Positions 56,355-64,000 of a stretch of 64,000 bases of DNA are shown piece by piece. How positions within the stretch are numbered: position 1 is the first letter of the stretch; each line of letters begins with the position of its first letter. The stretch spans positions 874,001 to 938,000 of the forward strand of contig NZ_CP077097.1 of assembly GCF_014269225.2 (NCBI RefSeq). Direction: 5' to 3'. Below the pieces are notes generated by a model. It was not told where the DNA came from, did not search any database, and saw only the letters and a list, made by a program, of their open reading frames with translations. Position numbers and translations under genes: made by a program. The stretch comes from Pseudomonas anuradhapurensis. Its GTDB lineage: Bacteria > Pseudomonadota > Gammaproteobacteria > Pseudomonadales > Pseudomonadaceae.

Positions 56355-56918
56355 GTGACCCCACCCCGCAGTTTCCCCAGTGACCTCTGCCTTGACAGCC
56401 CGCGCCTGCAATTGCGCCCCATGCGCCATGCCGATGCAGCACAGTGGCTGGCAATCATGGCCGACCCCGAGGTCATGCGCTATTGGCACCATGCCCCCTG
56501 GCAAGACCTGGCCGAAGCCGAAAGCGCCCTGGCCGCCGATCGTGAAGCCTATGCCAACGGTGACCAGCTCAAGCTGGGCATGTACCGGCGCGACAACGGT
56601 GAACTGATCGGCATGGTCCAGCTGTTCAACATCGACGATGTCTCTCGCCGTGGCGAGATCGGTTATTGCCTGGCCAGCGCCATGCAGGGCCGAGGCTACA
56701 TGGACGAGGCGCTGACCTGCTTCATCGACTACCTCGCCCACACCCTGCACATGCGCCGCCTGGAGGGCGAGATCGACCCACGCAACCAAGGCTCGGCACG
56801 TACCCTCGAACGCCAGGGCTTCGTGCTAGAAGGTACCCTGCGTGCGCGCTGGTGTGTGGCTGGCGAACTGTCCGACTCCGGTATCTATGGCCTGCTGCTG
56901 GAGCCGCCGGTTGCCTGA
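56355..56918 (+). CDS. GNAT-family N-acetyltransferase (RimJ/RimL type)
   Basis: This 187-residue protein has the GNAT layout of the RimJ-like subgroup: LRPMRHADAAQWLAIMADPE at the start, then IGYCLASAMQGRGYMDEAL carrying the acetyl-CoA loop (QGRGYM), and a late EIDPRNQGSARTLERQGF. It probably acetylates a protein N-terminus or small amine. The start is GTG 56355, as AGGAGA lies seven bases upstream; ATG 56337 would add six residues that look non-conserved. Confidence 0.85.
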   Translation: MTPPRSFPSDLCLDSPRLQLRPMRHADAAQWLAIMADPEVMRYWHHAPWQDLAEAESALAADREAYANGDQLKLGMYRRDNGELIGMVQLFNIDDVSRRGEIGYCLASAMQGRGYMDEALTCFIDYLAHTLHMRRLEGEIDPRNQGSARTLERQGFVLEGTLRARWCVAGELSDSGIYGLLLEPPVA

Positions 56919-56966
56919 CCGCATGCCATCCCATCGAAGGTTTGGAAGCGGGGCAGGGGCTGGGTT

Positions 56967-57542
56967 ATGGTCACAGCCTGTTCCTTTCCCCAGGTATGCC
57001 CCTTGCCCGTTTTCTACCTGAGCGCCAGCTTGCTGCTGTACCTGCTCGCACTGTTCTTCGATGGCGCGCTGATGAGTGGCGACCGTCACATGCCGGCCTT
57101 GCAGATGCTGTTGTATGGGCCATGGGGCCTGCCTTTCGGGATGTATCAGTGGTTCGCCAACCCGTTGCTGGCGCTGGCCGTCCTGGCGCATCGGCGGTTC
57201 CGCCGGCTGGCACTCCTGGCCGGCCTGGTGGCGCTGTACCTGGCTGCCAGCAGTTTCGGAATTGACCGCTTGCCGGACAACCAGAGCTACGCGTTTCATG
57301 AGCGTACCGGCTTTGGGGCCGGGTTCTACCTGTGGCTGGCGGCGATGATGGTGTTCTGCCTGGGACAGGCCTGGTGTTGCTGGAAGGCGCGCAGTGCCGC
57401 CGATATGCCGGGTTGGAGCTGGCTGGACGTGGTGCTGGTTGCGGCGCTGGGTGTGGCGTTCTATGCCGCGACGCAGATGCCGACGTTGCGCTTTGAGCCG
57501 GGCAGGGTGCTGATGCCGCAGGAGCAGCCGCAGACGCTTTGA
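56967..57542 (+). CDS. Hypothetical inner-membrane protein
   Basis: This protein of about 191 residues has four to five hydrophobic segments (about 15-32, 60-75, 82-97, 118-137 and 150-167) and a charged C-terminus. No family is recognised. The start is uncertain: ATG 56967 lacks a ribosome binding site, and a TTG about 12 codons later is possible. Its stop lies 20 bases before the next gene, so both may share a transcript. Confidence 0.6.
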   Translation: MVTACSFPQVCPLPVFYLSASLLLYLLALFFDGALMSGDRHMPALQMLLYGPWGLPFGMYQWFANPLLALAVLAHRRFRRLALLAGLVALYLAASSFGIDRLPDNQSYAFHERTGFGAGFYLWLAAMMVFCLGQAWCCWKARSAADMPGWSWLDVVLVAALGVAFYAATQMPTLRFEPGRVLMPQEQPQTL

Positions 57543-57562
57543 AATCCACAAGGAGAGTTTGC

Positions 57563-57949
57563 ATGATCAAGCATTACCTGACCGGCCTGGCATTGGCCTG
57601 CTCGCTGTCATCGGCAATGGCCGATGACTACACGGCCGCCTACGGGCAGTGCATGGACAAGGCGTCCAGTACCGTGGCCATGAGTGAATGCATCAAGGCC
57701 GAAACGCAGGTGCAGGACCAGCGCCTGAACCGGGTGTACAAGCAACTGATGGGCAAGCTCGATGCCGGGCAGCAGAAGCGCCTGCGGGATGTGCAGCGTA
57801 CGTGGCTGGCTTACCGCGATGGCAATTGCCAGTTCCATGTGCAGGCCAGTGGTGGAACCATGGCGGTACTGGAAGGTGGGTCCTGTTTGATGGACATGAC
57901 CCGCGACCGGGCGGCGGAGCTGGAACGAGTGCTCAGCCCCGGGCAATGA
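57563..57949 (+). CDS. LprI-like (DUF1311) exported protein
   Basis: This 128-residue protein has a signal peptide ending at SSAMA (about residue 20) and a mature domain of the LprI/DUF1311 type. The family pattern is visible in YGQCMDKASSTVAMSECI and LNRVYKQLMGKLDAGQQKRL, then WLAYRDGNCQFH. Four cysteines (two pairs) could form disulfides. Some LprI relatives inhibit lysozyme, but not all. ATG 57563 follows AAGGAGAG. Periplasmic location is expected. Confidence 0.85.
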   Translation: MIKHYLTGLALACSLSSAMADDYTAAYGQCMDKASSTVAMSECIKAETQVQDQRLNRVYKQLMGKLDAGQQKRLRDVQRTWLAYRDGNCQFHVQASGGTMAVLEGGSCLMDMTRDRAAELERVLSPGQ

Positions 57950-57975
57950 GGTCGTGTCCGGGATGACTGGCCCCG

Positions 57976-58089
57976 TTGTAGGAGCGGCCTTGTGTCGCGA
58001 AAGGGCCGCAAAGCGGCCCCCCGGTTCAACATGGCGAAAACGGCCGGGGCCGCTGCGCAGCCCTTTCGCGACACAAGGCCGCTCCTACA
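57976..58089. repeat. Inverted REP pair
   Basis: TGTAGGAGCGGCCTTGTGTC near 57977 faces GACACAAGGCCGCTCCTACA ending near 58089; the internal palindromes are GGGCCGCAAAGCGGCCC and GGGGCCGCTGCGCAGCCC. It separates the convergent LprI-like and mnmH genes. Confidence 0.85.
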
Positions 58090-58116
58090 GGTATTGCCGT
58101 GCCCTTGGCAGCAGCT

Positions 58117-59229
58117 TTAGCTGCGCGGTGCGCGTAGTGCCCGGGCCTTGAGGTACTCGCGTACTTCCACGGCATCCCCGGCAAACTCGATACGCTCTGC
58201 CTTGGCTGCGCGCTGGTAGGCGTACATCGGGTCGTAGTACTCGTTCAGCAAGCCTTCGATCCAGCCTCGATGCAAGTCCACCGCACCGCTGCGCTGCTGT
58301 TCCTCTAGGGCCAGGCGGAGGATGTCCGACAGGCGCTGATAGCGTTCGCCGCCCAAGCGCTTGTAGATGTTGGCCATGCTCTGCAGCAGACGCTCGGCGA
58401 ACAGCCGGCGGCCGTCCTCTTCGCCATGCACGCTGACGAACTCGGCGCTCAGGTTGATCACATAATCGCGCAGGATGCGCTCCACCCGGTTGGCGAACGT
58501 GTCTTCCAGCCACACCAGTGGGTACTGCTGCATACCCTGGTATAGCTCCAGTGGCACCGTGCAGCTGCCGACAATGCGGCCTTCGTCTTCCAATACGAAC
58601 TGCTCGATGCCGCGGGCACGTTTCTTCAGTACATCGATGGCCAGCTGGTTCTCGAAGTCGATCTGCGCCGGCTGTGCGGTGGCGCGCTTGCCGAAGCTGG
58701 AGCCGCGATGGTTGGCGTGGCCTTCCAGGTCGAGCACGTTGTCCAGCTGGTGCAGCACGTCGGTCTTGCCGGTGCCGGTCAGGCCGCCAACCAGCACGAA
58801 ATCACATTGCTCCACTGCCTGCTGAGTGGTTTCCAGCAGGAAGGTACGCATGGCCTTGTAGCCACCTTTGATCCGCGGGTAATGGATACCCGCTTCATCA
58901 CGCAGCCAGCCCTGCACGATCTGCGAGCGCAAGCCACCACGGAAGCAATACAGGTAACCCTCCGGGTGAGCCTGGGCAAATGCCGCCCAGGCTTCCAGGC
59001 GGGCCTGTTTGCTGGCGCCACTGACCAGCTGGTGGCCGAGGGCGATGGCGGCGGCCTGGCCCTGCTGCTTGTAGCAGGTACCGACCTTCTGCCGTTCCTG
59101 ATCGGTCATCAGCGGCAGGTTGACGGCGCCGGGGAAGGCGCCCTTGGCAAATTCGATGGGGGCGCGCATGTCCATCATCGGCACGTCATCGAGGAACAGC
59201 TGGCGGAAGTCGGTGCAGTCGGGGCGCAT
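58117..59229 (-). CDS. mnmH: tRNA 2-selenouridine synthase
   Basis: This 370-residue enzyme replaces sulfur by selenium in the wobble base of some tRNAs, using selenophosphate. It has an N-terminal rhodanese domain with active Cys95 ([12 protein letters not shown]) and a C-terminal P-loop domain with Walker A GLTGTGKT (149-156). The start ATG 59229 overlaps the selD stop by one base (ATGA arrangement), so the genes are coupled and act in sequence. Also called SelU or YbbB. Confidence 0.95.
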   Translation of the reverse strand: MRPDCTDFRQLFLDDVPMMDMRAPIEFAKGAFPGAVNLPLMTDQERQKVGTCYKQQGQAAAIALGHQLVSGASKQARLEAWAAFAQAHPEGYLYCFRGGLRSQIVQGWLRDEAGIHYPRIKGGYKAMRTFLLETTQQAVEQCDFVLVGGLTGTGKTDVLHQLDNVLDLEGHANHRGSSFGKRATAQPAQIDFENQLAIDVLKKRARGIEQFVLEDEGRIVGSCTVPLELYQGMQQYPLVWLEDTFANRVERILRDYVINLSAEFVSVHGEEDGRRLFAERLLQSMANIYKRLGGERYQRLSDILRLALEEQQRSGAVDLHRGWIEGLLNEYYDPMYAYQRAAKAERIEFAGDAVEVREYLKARALRAPRS

Positions 59230-60263
59230 CAGATCACCTCGACCGCGTGGCTCTGTCGCTCGACCAACTGGCCGATCGCTGCCAATTGCAGGCCCAGCCC
59301 GGCGGCTTCGGCGAGGAACTCGGCTTCCCCGTCCGGGGTGACCGCCACCAGCAGGCCGCCGCTGGTTTGCGGGTCGCACAGCAGGTGCTTCTGGTCGTCA
59401 GTGAGGGCGCCGATCTTGTGCCCGTAGCTGTCGAAGTTGCGCAGGGTGCCACCGGGGATGCAGCCCTCGGCCAGGTAGTGTTCGACACTCGGCAGCCGTG
59501 GCACAGCGGCGTACTCCAGGTGCGCGGTGAGGCCACTGCCTTCGGCCAGTTCCACCAGGTGGCCGAGCAGGCCAAAGCCGGTGACGTCGGTCATCGCCTT
59601 GACCCCGTCGAGCTTGCCGAAGCGGCTGCCGGGGGTATTGAGGGTGCACATCCAGTCACGGGCCAGGCCCTGGTCCTGTGGGCGCAGCTTGGCCTTTTTC
59701 TCGGCGGTGGTGAGGATGCCGATGCCCAGCGGCTTGGTCAGGTACAGGCGGCAACCTGCGCTGGCGGTGTCGTTGCGCTTGAGGTGGCGCTTGTTCACCA
59801 CGCCGGTGACAGCAAGGCCGAAGATCGGTTCGGGGGCGTCGATGGAGTGGCCTCCAGCCAGCGGGATGCCGGCTTCGGCGCACACCGCACGGCCACCGCG
59901 GATCACTTCGCGGGCCACTTCCGGCGGCAGCACATTTACTGGCCAACCGAGGATGGCGATGGCCATCAACGGGTCGCCGCCCATGGCATAGATGTCGCTA
60001 ATGGCGTTGGTGGCGGCGATGCGGCCGAAGTCGTAGGGGTCATCGACGATCGGCATGAAGAAGTCGGTGGTCGAAACCACACCACGCTCGTCGTCCAGCG
60101 CATACACGGCCGCGTCGTCACGCGAGGCGTTGCCGACCCACAGTTTCGGATCCAGGGCCTGGGCGCCGCTTTCGGCGAGGATCACATCCAGCACCTTGGG
60201 GGAGATCTTGCAGCCACAGCCGGCACCATGGCTGTACTGGGTCAGGCGAATCGGCTCGCTCAT
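59229..60263 (-). CDS. selD: Selenide, water dikinase (selenophosphate synthase)
   Basis: This 344-residue enzyme makes selenophosphate from selenide and ATP. The active-site motif [10 protein letters not shown] has Cys16 and Lys19, the residues corresponding to E. coli Cys17 and Lys20. Glycine-rich ATP-binding segments ([20 protein letters not shown]) follow. It has cysteine rather than selenocysteine at the active site. It is coupled to mnmH and divergent from the ABC transporter operon. No selA or selB is in the window, so here the direct role is tRNA modification. Confidence 0.96.
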   Translation of the reverse strand: MSEPIRLTQYSHGAGCGCKISPKVLDVILAESGAQALDPKLWVGNASRDDAAVYALDDERGVVSTTDFFMPIVDDPYDFGRIAATNAISDIYAMGGDPLMAIAILGWPVNVLPPEVAREVIRGGRAVCAEAGIPLAGGHSIDAPEPIFGLAVTGVVNKRHLKRNDTASAGCRLYLTKPLGIGILTTAEKKAKLRPQDQGLARDWMCTLNTPGSRFGKLDGVKAMTDVTGFGLLGHLVELAEGSGLTAHLEYAAVPRLPSVEHYLAEGCIPGGTLRNFDSYGHKIGALTDDQKHLLCDPQTSGGLLVAVTPDGEAEFLAEAAGLGLQLAAIGQLVERQSHAVEVI

Positions 60264-60328
60264 GTGTACCTCGGCAGGTCAAATTATTGCGCGATTGTAG
60301 CAAAGCTGGCCTTTGCGCCCGCGCCTCT

Positions 60329-60334
60329 TATAAT
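60329..60334 (+). promoter_or_regulatory. -10 box of the selenium ABC operon
   Basis: A perfect TATAAT lies 55 bases before the substrate-binding protein gene, in the 126-base gap divergent from selD. The bases at the -35 position (TGGCCT, 60307-60312) match poorly. Confidence 0.5.
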
Positions 60335-60389
60335 TCCCGTGGTCGGCCTGACGGTCGGCCTTTCCCCGCTATTGAACCGGAGAACACCC

Positions 60390-61244
60390 ATGCTCAAACG
60401 CCCCCTGGCGCTCGCCGCCGGCCTCGTGCTGTCCTGCTGTGCCGTAGTCGCCCAGGCTGCTGAAACCCTGCGGGTCAGCGCCATTCCCGACGAAGCACCG
60501 ACCGAACTGCAGCGCAAGTTCAAGCCGTTGGGCGAATACCTGGCCAGGCAACTGGGCATGGAAGTCAAGTTCGTGCCGGTCGCCGACTACCCGGCAGTGG
60601 TCGAGTCGCTGGCTTCCGGTCGCCTGGACCTGGCCTGGCTGGGCGGTTTCACCTTCGTTCAGGTCCACCTGAAGGACCCGACCGCCACGCCGCTGGTGCA
60701 GCGTGAGCAGGATGCGCAGTTCACCTCCAAGTTCATTACCGCCAACCCCGATGTGAAGAGCCTGGCCGACCTCAAGGGCAAGTCGTTTGCCTTCGGTTCC
60801 ATCTCGTCCACCTCGGGCAGCCTGATGCCGCGTTACTTCATGCTCAAGCAGGACAATATCAAGCCTGAAGACTACTTCAGCCGAGTGGCCTATTCCGGTG
60901 CCCACGATGCCACCGTGGCCTGGGTGCAAGCCGGCAAGGTCGATGGCGGCGTGCTCAACGCCAGTGTCTGGCAGAAGCTGGTCGATGCCGGCAAGGTCGA
61001 TACCGCCAAGGTGAAGGTGTTCGCCACCACCCCGACCTACTACGACTACAACTGGACCGTGCGCGGCAACATGGACCCGGCGCTGAAGGAAAAGATCCAG
61101 AAGGCGTTCCTCGACCTCGACCCGGCCAACCCGGAGCACAAGGCCATTCTCGACCTGCAAGCGGCCAGCCGCTTCATCGAGACCAAGCCCGAGAATTACG
61201 TGGGCACCGAGCAGGCTGCACGCGAGGCCGGCCTGCTCAAGTGA
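60390..61244 (+). CDS. PhnD-like substrate-binding protein, putative selenate ABC transporter
   Basis: This 284-residue periplasmic protein has a signal peptide (cleavage after AQAA, about residue 23) and the fold of PhnD-type phosphonate/oxyanion binders, with LDLAWLGGFTF, SFAFGSISSTSGSLMP and the aspartate/serine rich pocket. Proteins of this subgroup next to selD are usually labelled putative selenate binders. AACCGGAGAA precedes ATG 60390. It is the first gene of a four-gene operon. The substrate is inferred from location, and phosphonate or phosphite cannot be excluded. Confidence 0.85.
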   Translation: MLKRPLALAAGLVLSCCAVVAQAAETLRVSAIPDEAPTELQRKFKPLGEYLARQLGMEVKFVPVADYPAVVESLASGRLDLAWLGGFTFVQVHLKDPTATPLVQREQDAQFTSKFITANPDVKSLADLKGKSFAFGSISSTSGSLMPRYFMLKQDNIKPEDYFSRVAYSGAHDATVAWVQAGKVDGGVLNASVWQKLVDAGKVDTAKVKVFATTPTYYDYNWTVRGNMDPALKEKIQKAFLDLDPANPEHKAILDLQAASRFIETKPENYVGTEQAAREAGLLK

Positions 61245-62053
61245 CAGTCTCTTGCGAAGTGGCTATTCAGCTGCACGGCGCCGGCCTGCGCCATGGCCAG
61301 GTGCGTGCGCTTGACGCGGTGAACCTGCGTATCTGCCAGGGCGAGCGCGTCGCCATCATCGGGCCGTCAGGGGCAGGCAAGTCCAGCTTGCTGCACCTGA
61401 TGGCCACGGCGATCCAGCCCAGCAGCGGGCGCCTGGAGCTGCTGGGCGAACAGCCCTGGGCGTTGTCCGCCAGGGCGCGGCAGCGCCTGCGTGCGCGGGT
61501 CGGCCTGGTGCATCAGGCCCCGCCATTGCCGCCACGCCAGCGGGTGGTGACGGCGGTGCTGGCCGGCCGCCTGGGGCAGTGGGGTGTGCTGCGCGGCTTG
61601 CTCAACCTGTTGTACCCCAGCGATGTGCCTGGCGCGCGCCAGGTCCTGGCCGAGTTGGGCCTGGCCGACAAATTGTTCGTGCAGTGCGGGCAATTGTCCG
61701 GCGGCCAGTTGCAGCGCGTGGGCATTGCCCGCGCGTTGTACCAGCAGCCACAGCTGTTGTTGACCGATGAGCCGGTGTCGGCCATGGACCCGGTACTGGC
61801 TGACCACAGCCTGGCCTTGCTCAACCGTCACGCCCAGGCCCATGGCATAACCCTGGTGGCCAGCCTGCACGCGGTGGAGTTGGCGCTGGCGCACTTTCCG
61901 CGGGTGGTGGGGATCCGCGAAGGGCAGGTGGTATTCGACTGCCCGGCGCACGCGGTGACCGAGCAGTTGCTCGATGCGCTGTACGCCAACGGACAGCTGG
62001 TGCCGGCGCCGCCTCAGGGGCCGACGCTGACTGTGCAGATTCCGCGATGCTGA
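61241..62053 (+). CDS. ABC transporter ATP-binding protein (PhnC-like)
   Basis: This 270-residue ATPase has Walker A GPSGAGKS (41-48), the signature LSGGQLQRVGIARAL, Walker B LLLTDEPVSAMD and a switch histidine. The GTG start at 61241 overlaps the preceding stop (GTGA), so the genes are coupled. It energises the oxyanion importer. Its stop codon overlaps the first permease gene. Confidence 0.9.
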   Translation: MTVSCEVAIQLHGAGLRHGQVRALDAVNLRICQGERVAIIGPSGAGKSSLLHLMATAIQPSSGRLELLGEQPWALSARARQRLRARVGLVHQAPPLPPRQRVVTAVLAGRLGQWGVLRGLLNLLYPSDVPGARQVLAELGLADKLFVQCGQLSGGQLQRVGIARALYQQPQLLLTDEPVSAMDPVLADHSLALLNRHAQAHGITLVASLHAVELALAHFPRVVGIREGQVVFDCPAHAVTEQLLDALYANGQLVPAPPQGPTLTVQIPRC

Positions 62054-62874
62054 AGGCTGACGTGCGCGACCCGGCCTTGCTGCCGAGGTTGCTGCTGGCG
62101 CTGCTGGCGGTACTGCTGCTGTGGCCGGGCGTGCAACTGAGCGAACTGAACCCGGGGGTGCTGCTCCAGGCGCAGAATCGCCAGCAGATCGCCAGTTTTA
62201 CCAGCGCCTTCTGGCCGCCGGCTCACACAGCAGACTTCCTGGCGCTGCTGTATGAAGCCACCTTGCAGACCCTGGCCGTGGCCACCGCCGGGATGGCGTT
62301 GGCCTTGTTGCTGGCGGTCCCTGCCGGGCTGCTGGCCAGCCGGGCCTTGTCGTTGCGCGCGGCCTCGCGTGGCGGTCGTGCCGGGCTAAGGTCACGCGTG
62401 CTGCGCCTGCCGGTGCGCTGGCTGCTGATATTCCTGCGCAGTGTGCCGGAAATTGTCTGGGCGTTGCTGTTCGTGCGGGCTGTCGGGCTGGGGCCGACGG
62501 CCGGTGTGCTGGCTATCGCCATTACTTACAGCGGCATGCTCGGCAAGGTCTACGCGGAAATCTTCGAGTCGGTCGACCAGCGCCCGGCCCATGCGTTGTT
62601 GCAAGCGGGCAGTGGCAGGTTGGCGGCGTTTCTCTACGGCATCCTGCCCAGCGCTGCGTCGGAAGTGGTGTCGTATACCGTGTATCGCTGGGAGTGTGCG
62701 GTGCGGGCCTCGGTGGTGATGGGCTTCGTCGGTGCCGGTGGGTTAGGGCAGCAGATCGACCTGTCGATGCGCATGTTCGCCGGTGCGGAAGTGGCGAGCA
62801 TGCTGCTGACATTCCTGGTGCTGGTGATGCTGGCTGACCTGCTCAGCCGCTTGCTGCGCTGGAGGCTGGCATGA
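62047..62874 (+). CDS. ABC transporter permease (PhnE-like), first of two
   Basis: This 275-residue permease has about six membrane helices and the PhnE-type EAA-like loop (HALLQAGSGRLAAFLYGILP). It overlaps the ATPase gene by seven bases and the second permease by four (ATGA). Two different permease genes suggest a heterodimeric channel. Confidence 0.9.
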   Translation: MLKADVRDPALLPRLLLALLAVLLLWPGVQLSELNPGVLLQAQNRQQIASFTSAFWPPAHTADFLALLYEATLQTLAVATAGMALALLLAVPAGLLASRALSLRAASRGGRAGLRSRVLRLPVRWLLIFLRSVPEIVWALLFVRAVGLGPTAGVLAIAITYSGMLGKVYAEIFESVDQRPAHALLQAGSGRLAAFLYGILPSAASEVVSYTVYRWECAVRASVVMGFVGAGGLGQQIDLSMRMFAGAEVASMLLTFLVLVMLADLLSRLLRWRLA

Positions 62875-63638
62875 ACCGGGCGATCAACCTGCTGCTGCTC
62901 GGGGCCATTATCGCCGCAGTGGTGGCCTCGTTCGCCTACCTCGAGCTGGACTGGCAGGCCCTGTTCGGCAATGGCGGGCTGGGGCAGATGGCGGAATATG
63001 CCGGGCGTTTTCTGCACCCGGACCTGTCTGCCGGGCATTTGCGCGCGGTCGCGCATGGCGCGTTGGAAACCTTGGCCATGTCTGGGTTGGGTACTTTGTT
63101 GGCCATGCTGTTGGGCCTGGTGCTGGCGTTACCCGCCGCGGGCCGCTTCGGGTGGCCGCTGCAGGGCTGTGCGCGGTTGTTGCTCAATGCCCTGCGGGCC
63201 ATTCCGGAACTGGTGTGGGCCGCGCTGACGGTACTGGCGGCCGGGCTGGGGCCCAATGCCGGTACCCTGGCCCTGGCGCTGCACACCGCCGGCGTGCTCG
63301 GGCGGCTGTTTGCCGAGGCCCTGGAGAACGCGCCGCCGGAGCCGGCGGCGGCCATCCGCCTGCAGGGTGGCAGCCAGCTGGCGGCGTTCTGCTTCGGTAC
63401 CTTGCCTAACCTGTGGCCGCAGTTGCTGGCCTACAGCTTGTACCGCTGGGAGAACAACATCCGCATGGCCAGCGTGCTGGGGTTTGTCGGCGCTGGTGGT
63501 TTGGGGCAGATGCTGTACACCACCTTGAGCCTGTTCCAGGAGGCCCAGGCCAGCACGGTGATCATGGGCATGCTGGTGCTGGTTTTGCTGGTGGATGCCT
63601 TGAGCGATGTGCTGCGTCAACGCTACGTACGCGCCTGA
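62871..63638 (+). CDS. ABC transporter permease (PhnE-like), second of two
   Basis: This 255-residue permease has about six membrane helices and an EAA-type loop (AAIRLQGGSQLAAFCFGTLP). It resembles the preceding permease but is clearly diverged. The four genes from the binding protein to here overlap or nearly touch, so they are one operon. It ends before a REP pair. Confidence 0.9.
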   Translation: MNRAINLLLLGAIIAAVVASFAYLELDWQALFGNGGLGQMAEYAGRFLHPDLSAGHLRAVAHGALETLAMSGLGTLLAMLLGLVLALPAAGRFGWPLQGCARLLLNALRAIPELVWAALTVLAAGLGPNAGTLALALHTAGVLGRLFAEALENAPPEPAAAIRLQGGSQLAAFCFGTLPNLWPQLLAYSLYRWENNIRMASVLGFVGAGGLGQMLYTTLSLFQEAQASTVIMGMLVLVLLVDALSDVLRQRYVRA

Positions 63639-63675
63639 TCGGTAGCCGGGGCTGCTCTGCAGGCTGGCGCTGTAC

Positions 63676-63760
63676 CTGTAGGAGCGGATTCATCCGCGAA
63701 GCAGGCGACGCGGTGGCTGGCACCGGCTGTGCCGGTTATCGCGGCTGAATCCGCTCCTAC
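63676..63760. repeat. Inverted REP pair
   Basis: CTGTAGGAGCGGATTCATCC (63677) faces TCGCGGCTGAATCCGCTCCT ending near 63758, between the convergent permease gene and the bestrophin-like gene. Confidence 0.8.
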
Positions 63761-63821
63761 GAGGATCGCGCAAGGCCTAGGATCCCGAGCAAGGCAGATG
63801 CTTGCGTGGAGTCGGAATCGT

Positions 63822-64000
63822 TCACGCACCAACCACTTCGGCACATTGCGCTTCCCGCTGCATCGACTCCAGGTTGCGCTCGATCGTCTCGCAAATGCTG
63901 TCCATCTGGATCTGGTGCTCACTGAAGCGGAACGGGCTCTGCAAGTCCGTTCCGATCCGCTCGATCGCCAGCAGCATGAACCCCACCACCGTCGACGCCA
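63822..64000 (-). CDS. Bestrophin-family (UPF0187) ion channel, C-terminal fragment
   Basis: Only the last 59 codons are in the window; the 5' part lies beyond the right edge. The visible end (GFMLLAIERIGTDLQSPF and then MDSICETIERNLESMQ) matches the C-terminus of bestrophin-like channel proteins, in which the hydrophobic pore helix is followed by a cytoplasmic acidic helix. The stop codon TGA is at 63824-63822. It is cut by the window, not by damage. Confidence 0.75.
   Translation of the reverse strand, partial: ASTVVGFMLLAIERIGTDLQSPFRFSEHQIQMDSICETIERNLESMQREAQCAEVVGA

Noticed and set aside
60390..63638. Annotation as a phosphonate transporter phnDCE
   Set aside because: No C-P lyase or phosphonatase genes are nearby and the operon is divergent from selD; selenium oxyanion transport fits the context better, though it is not proven.
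63623..63922. 99-codon minus-strand frame at the right end
   Set aside because: It runs through a REP pair in a different frame from the bestrophin-like coding sequence and has no family features.

Overview
The window looks like the chromosome of a fluorescent pseudomonad of the Pseudomonas putida group. The grounds are high GC content, many short REP palindromes of the P. putida type (a core such as GCGGCCTTGTGTCGCGA or CTTCGCGGGTAAACCCGCTCC next to TAGGAGC), a FruR operator identical to the one known from P. putida, and a gene order that, from memory, follows the P. putida KT2440 PP_076x to PP_082x region. It reads mostly as core genome. No complete insertion sequence, prophage, CRISPR array, rRNA or tRNA was seen.

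Layout. 0-3 kb: a manganese-exporter-like gene behind a yybP-ykoY riboswitch, rsmC, and a D-2-hydroxyacid dehydrogenase. 3-11.5 kb: an acyl-CoA ligase, an envelope pair (DUF1302 and DUF1329) and a MalT-like LuxR regulator. 11.7-15.5 kb: an overlapping REC-TPR regulator and soluble histidine kinase, a metallo-beta-lactamase-fold hydrolase and an OmpA-type lipoprotein. 15.6-25 kb: pta, slyD, a glutathione peroxidase, a glycosyltransferase, a soluble PAS chemoreceptor, cysZ, trxB with a candidate OxyR site, and nadC. 25-37 kb: a DUF1631 gene, ampD-ampE, tatD-fruR, and the fruBKA fructose phosphotransferase operon. 37-45 kb: a four-helix-bundle gene with a sigma-54/IHF promoter, a diguanylate cyclase, an OprD porin, small secreted proteins, a CheV-type coupling protein and a 140-bp MITE-like element. 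43.6-53 kb: the divergent norR/hmp nitric oxide module, dsbB and the cyoABCDE cytochrome bo3 operon behind a perfect ANR box. 53-64 kb: an AlaC-type aminotransferase, a possible lipase-like effector, small genes, and a selenium cluster (mnmH-selD facing a PhnCDE-like ABC operon). A bestrophin-like gene is cut by the right edge.

How the genes work together. Fructose enters through FruA, is phosphorylated by FruB and FruK, and FruR controls the operon from a single operator. NorR, through three GT-N7-AC sites and a sigma-54 promoter, should drive the flavohaemoglobin Hmp. CyoABCD is the low-affinity terminal oxidase and CyoE makes its haem O; the upstream ANR box ties it to oxygen. SelD makes selenophosphate for MnmH, and the divergent transporter probably brings in a selenium oxyanion.

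The least explained items are: the DUF1302/DUF1329/MalT-like module with a Crc/Hfq-like leader motif; the REC-TPR plus minimal kinase pair; the sigma-54/IHF promoter of the DUF2383-like gene; the GWSRGG hydrolase; the MITE where some relatives carry the lapF adhesin locus; and a 7-codon ORF with a perfect ribosome binding site. No wholly new system was identified with certainty.
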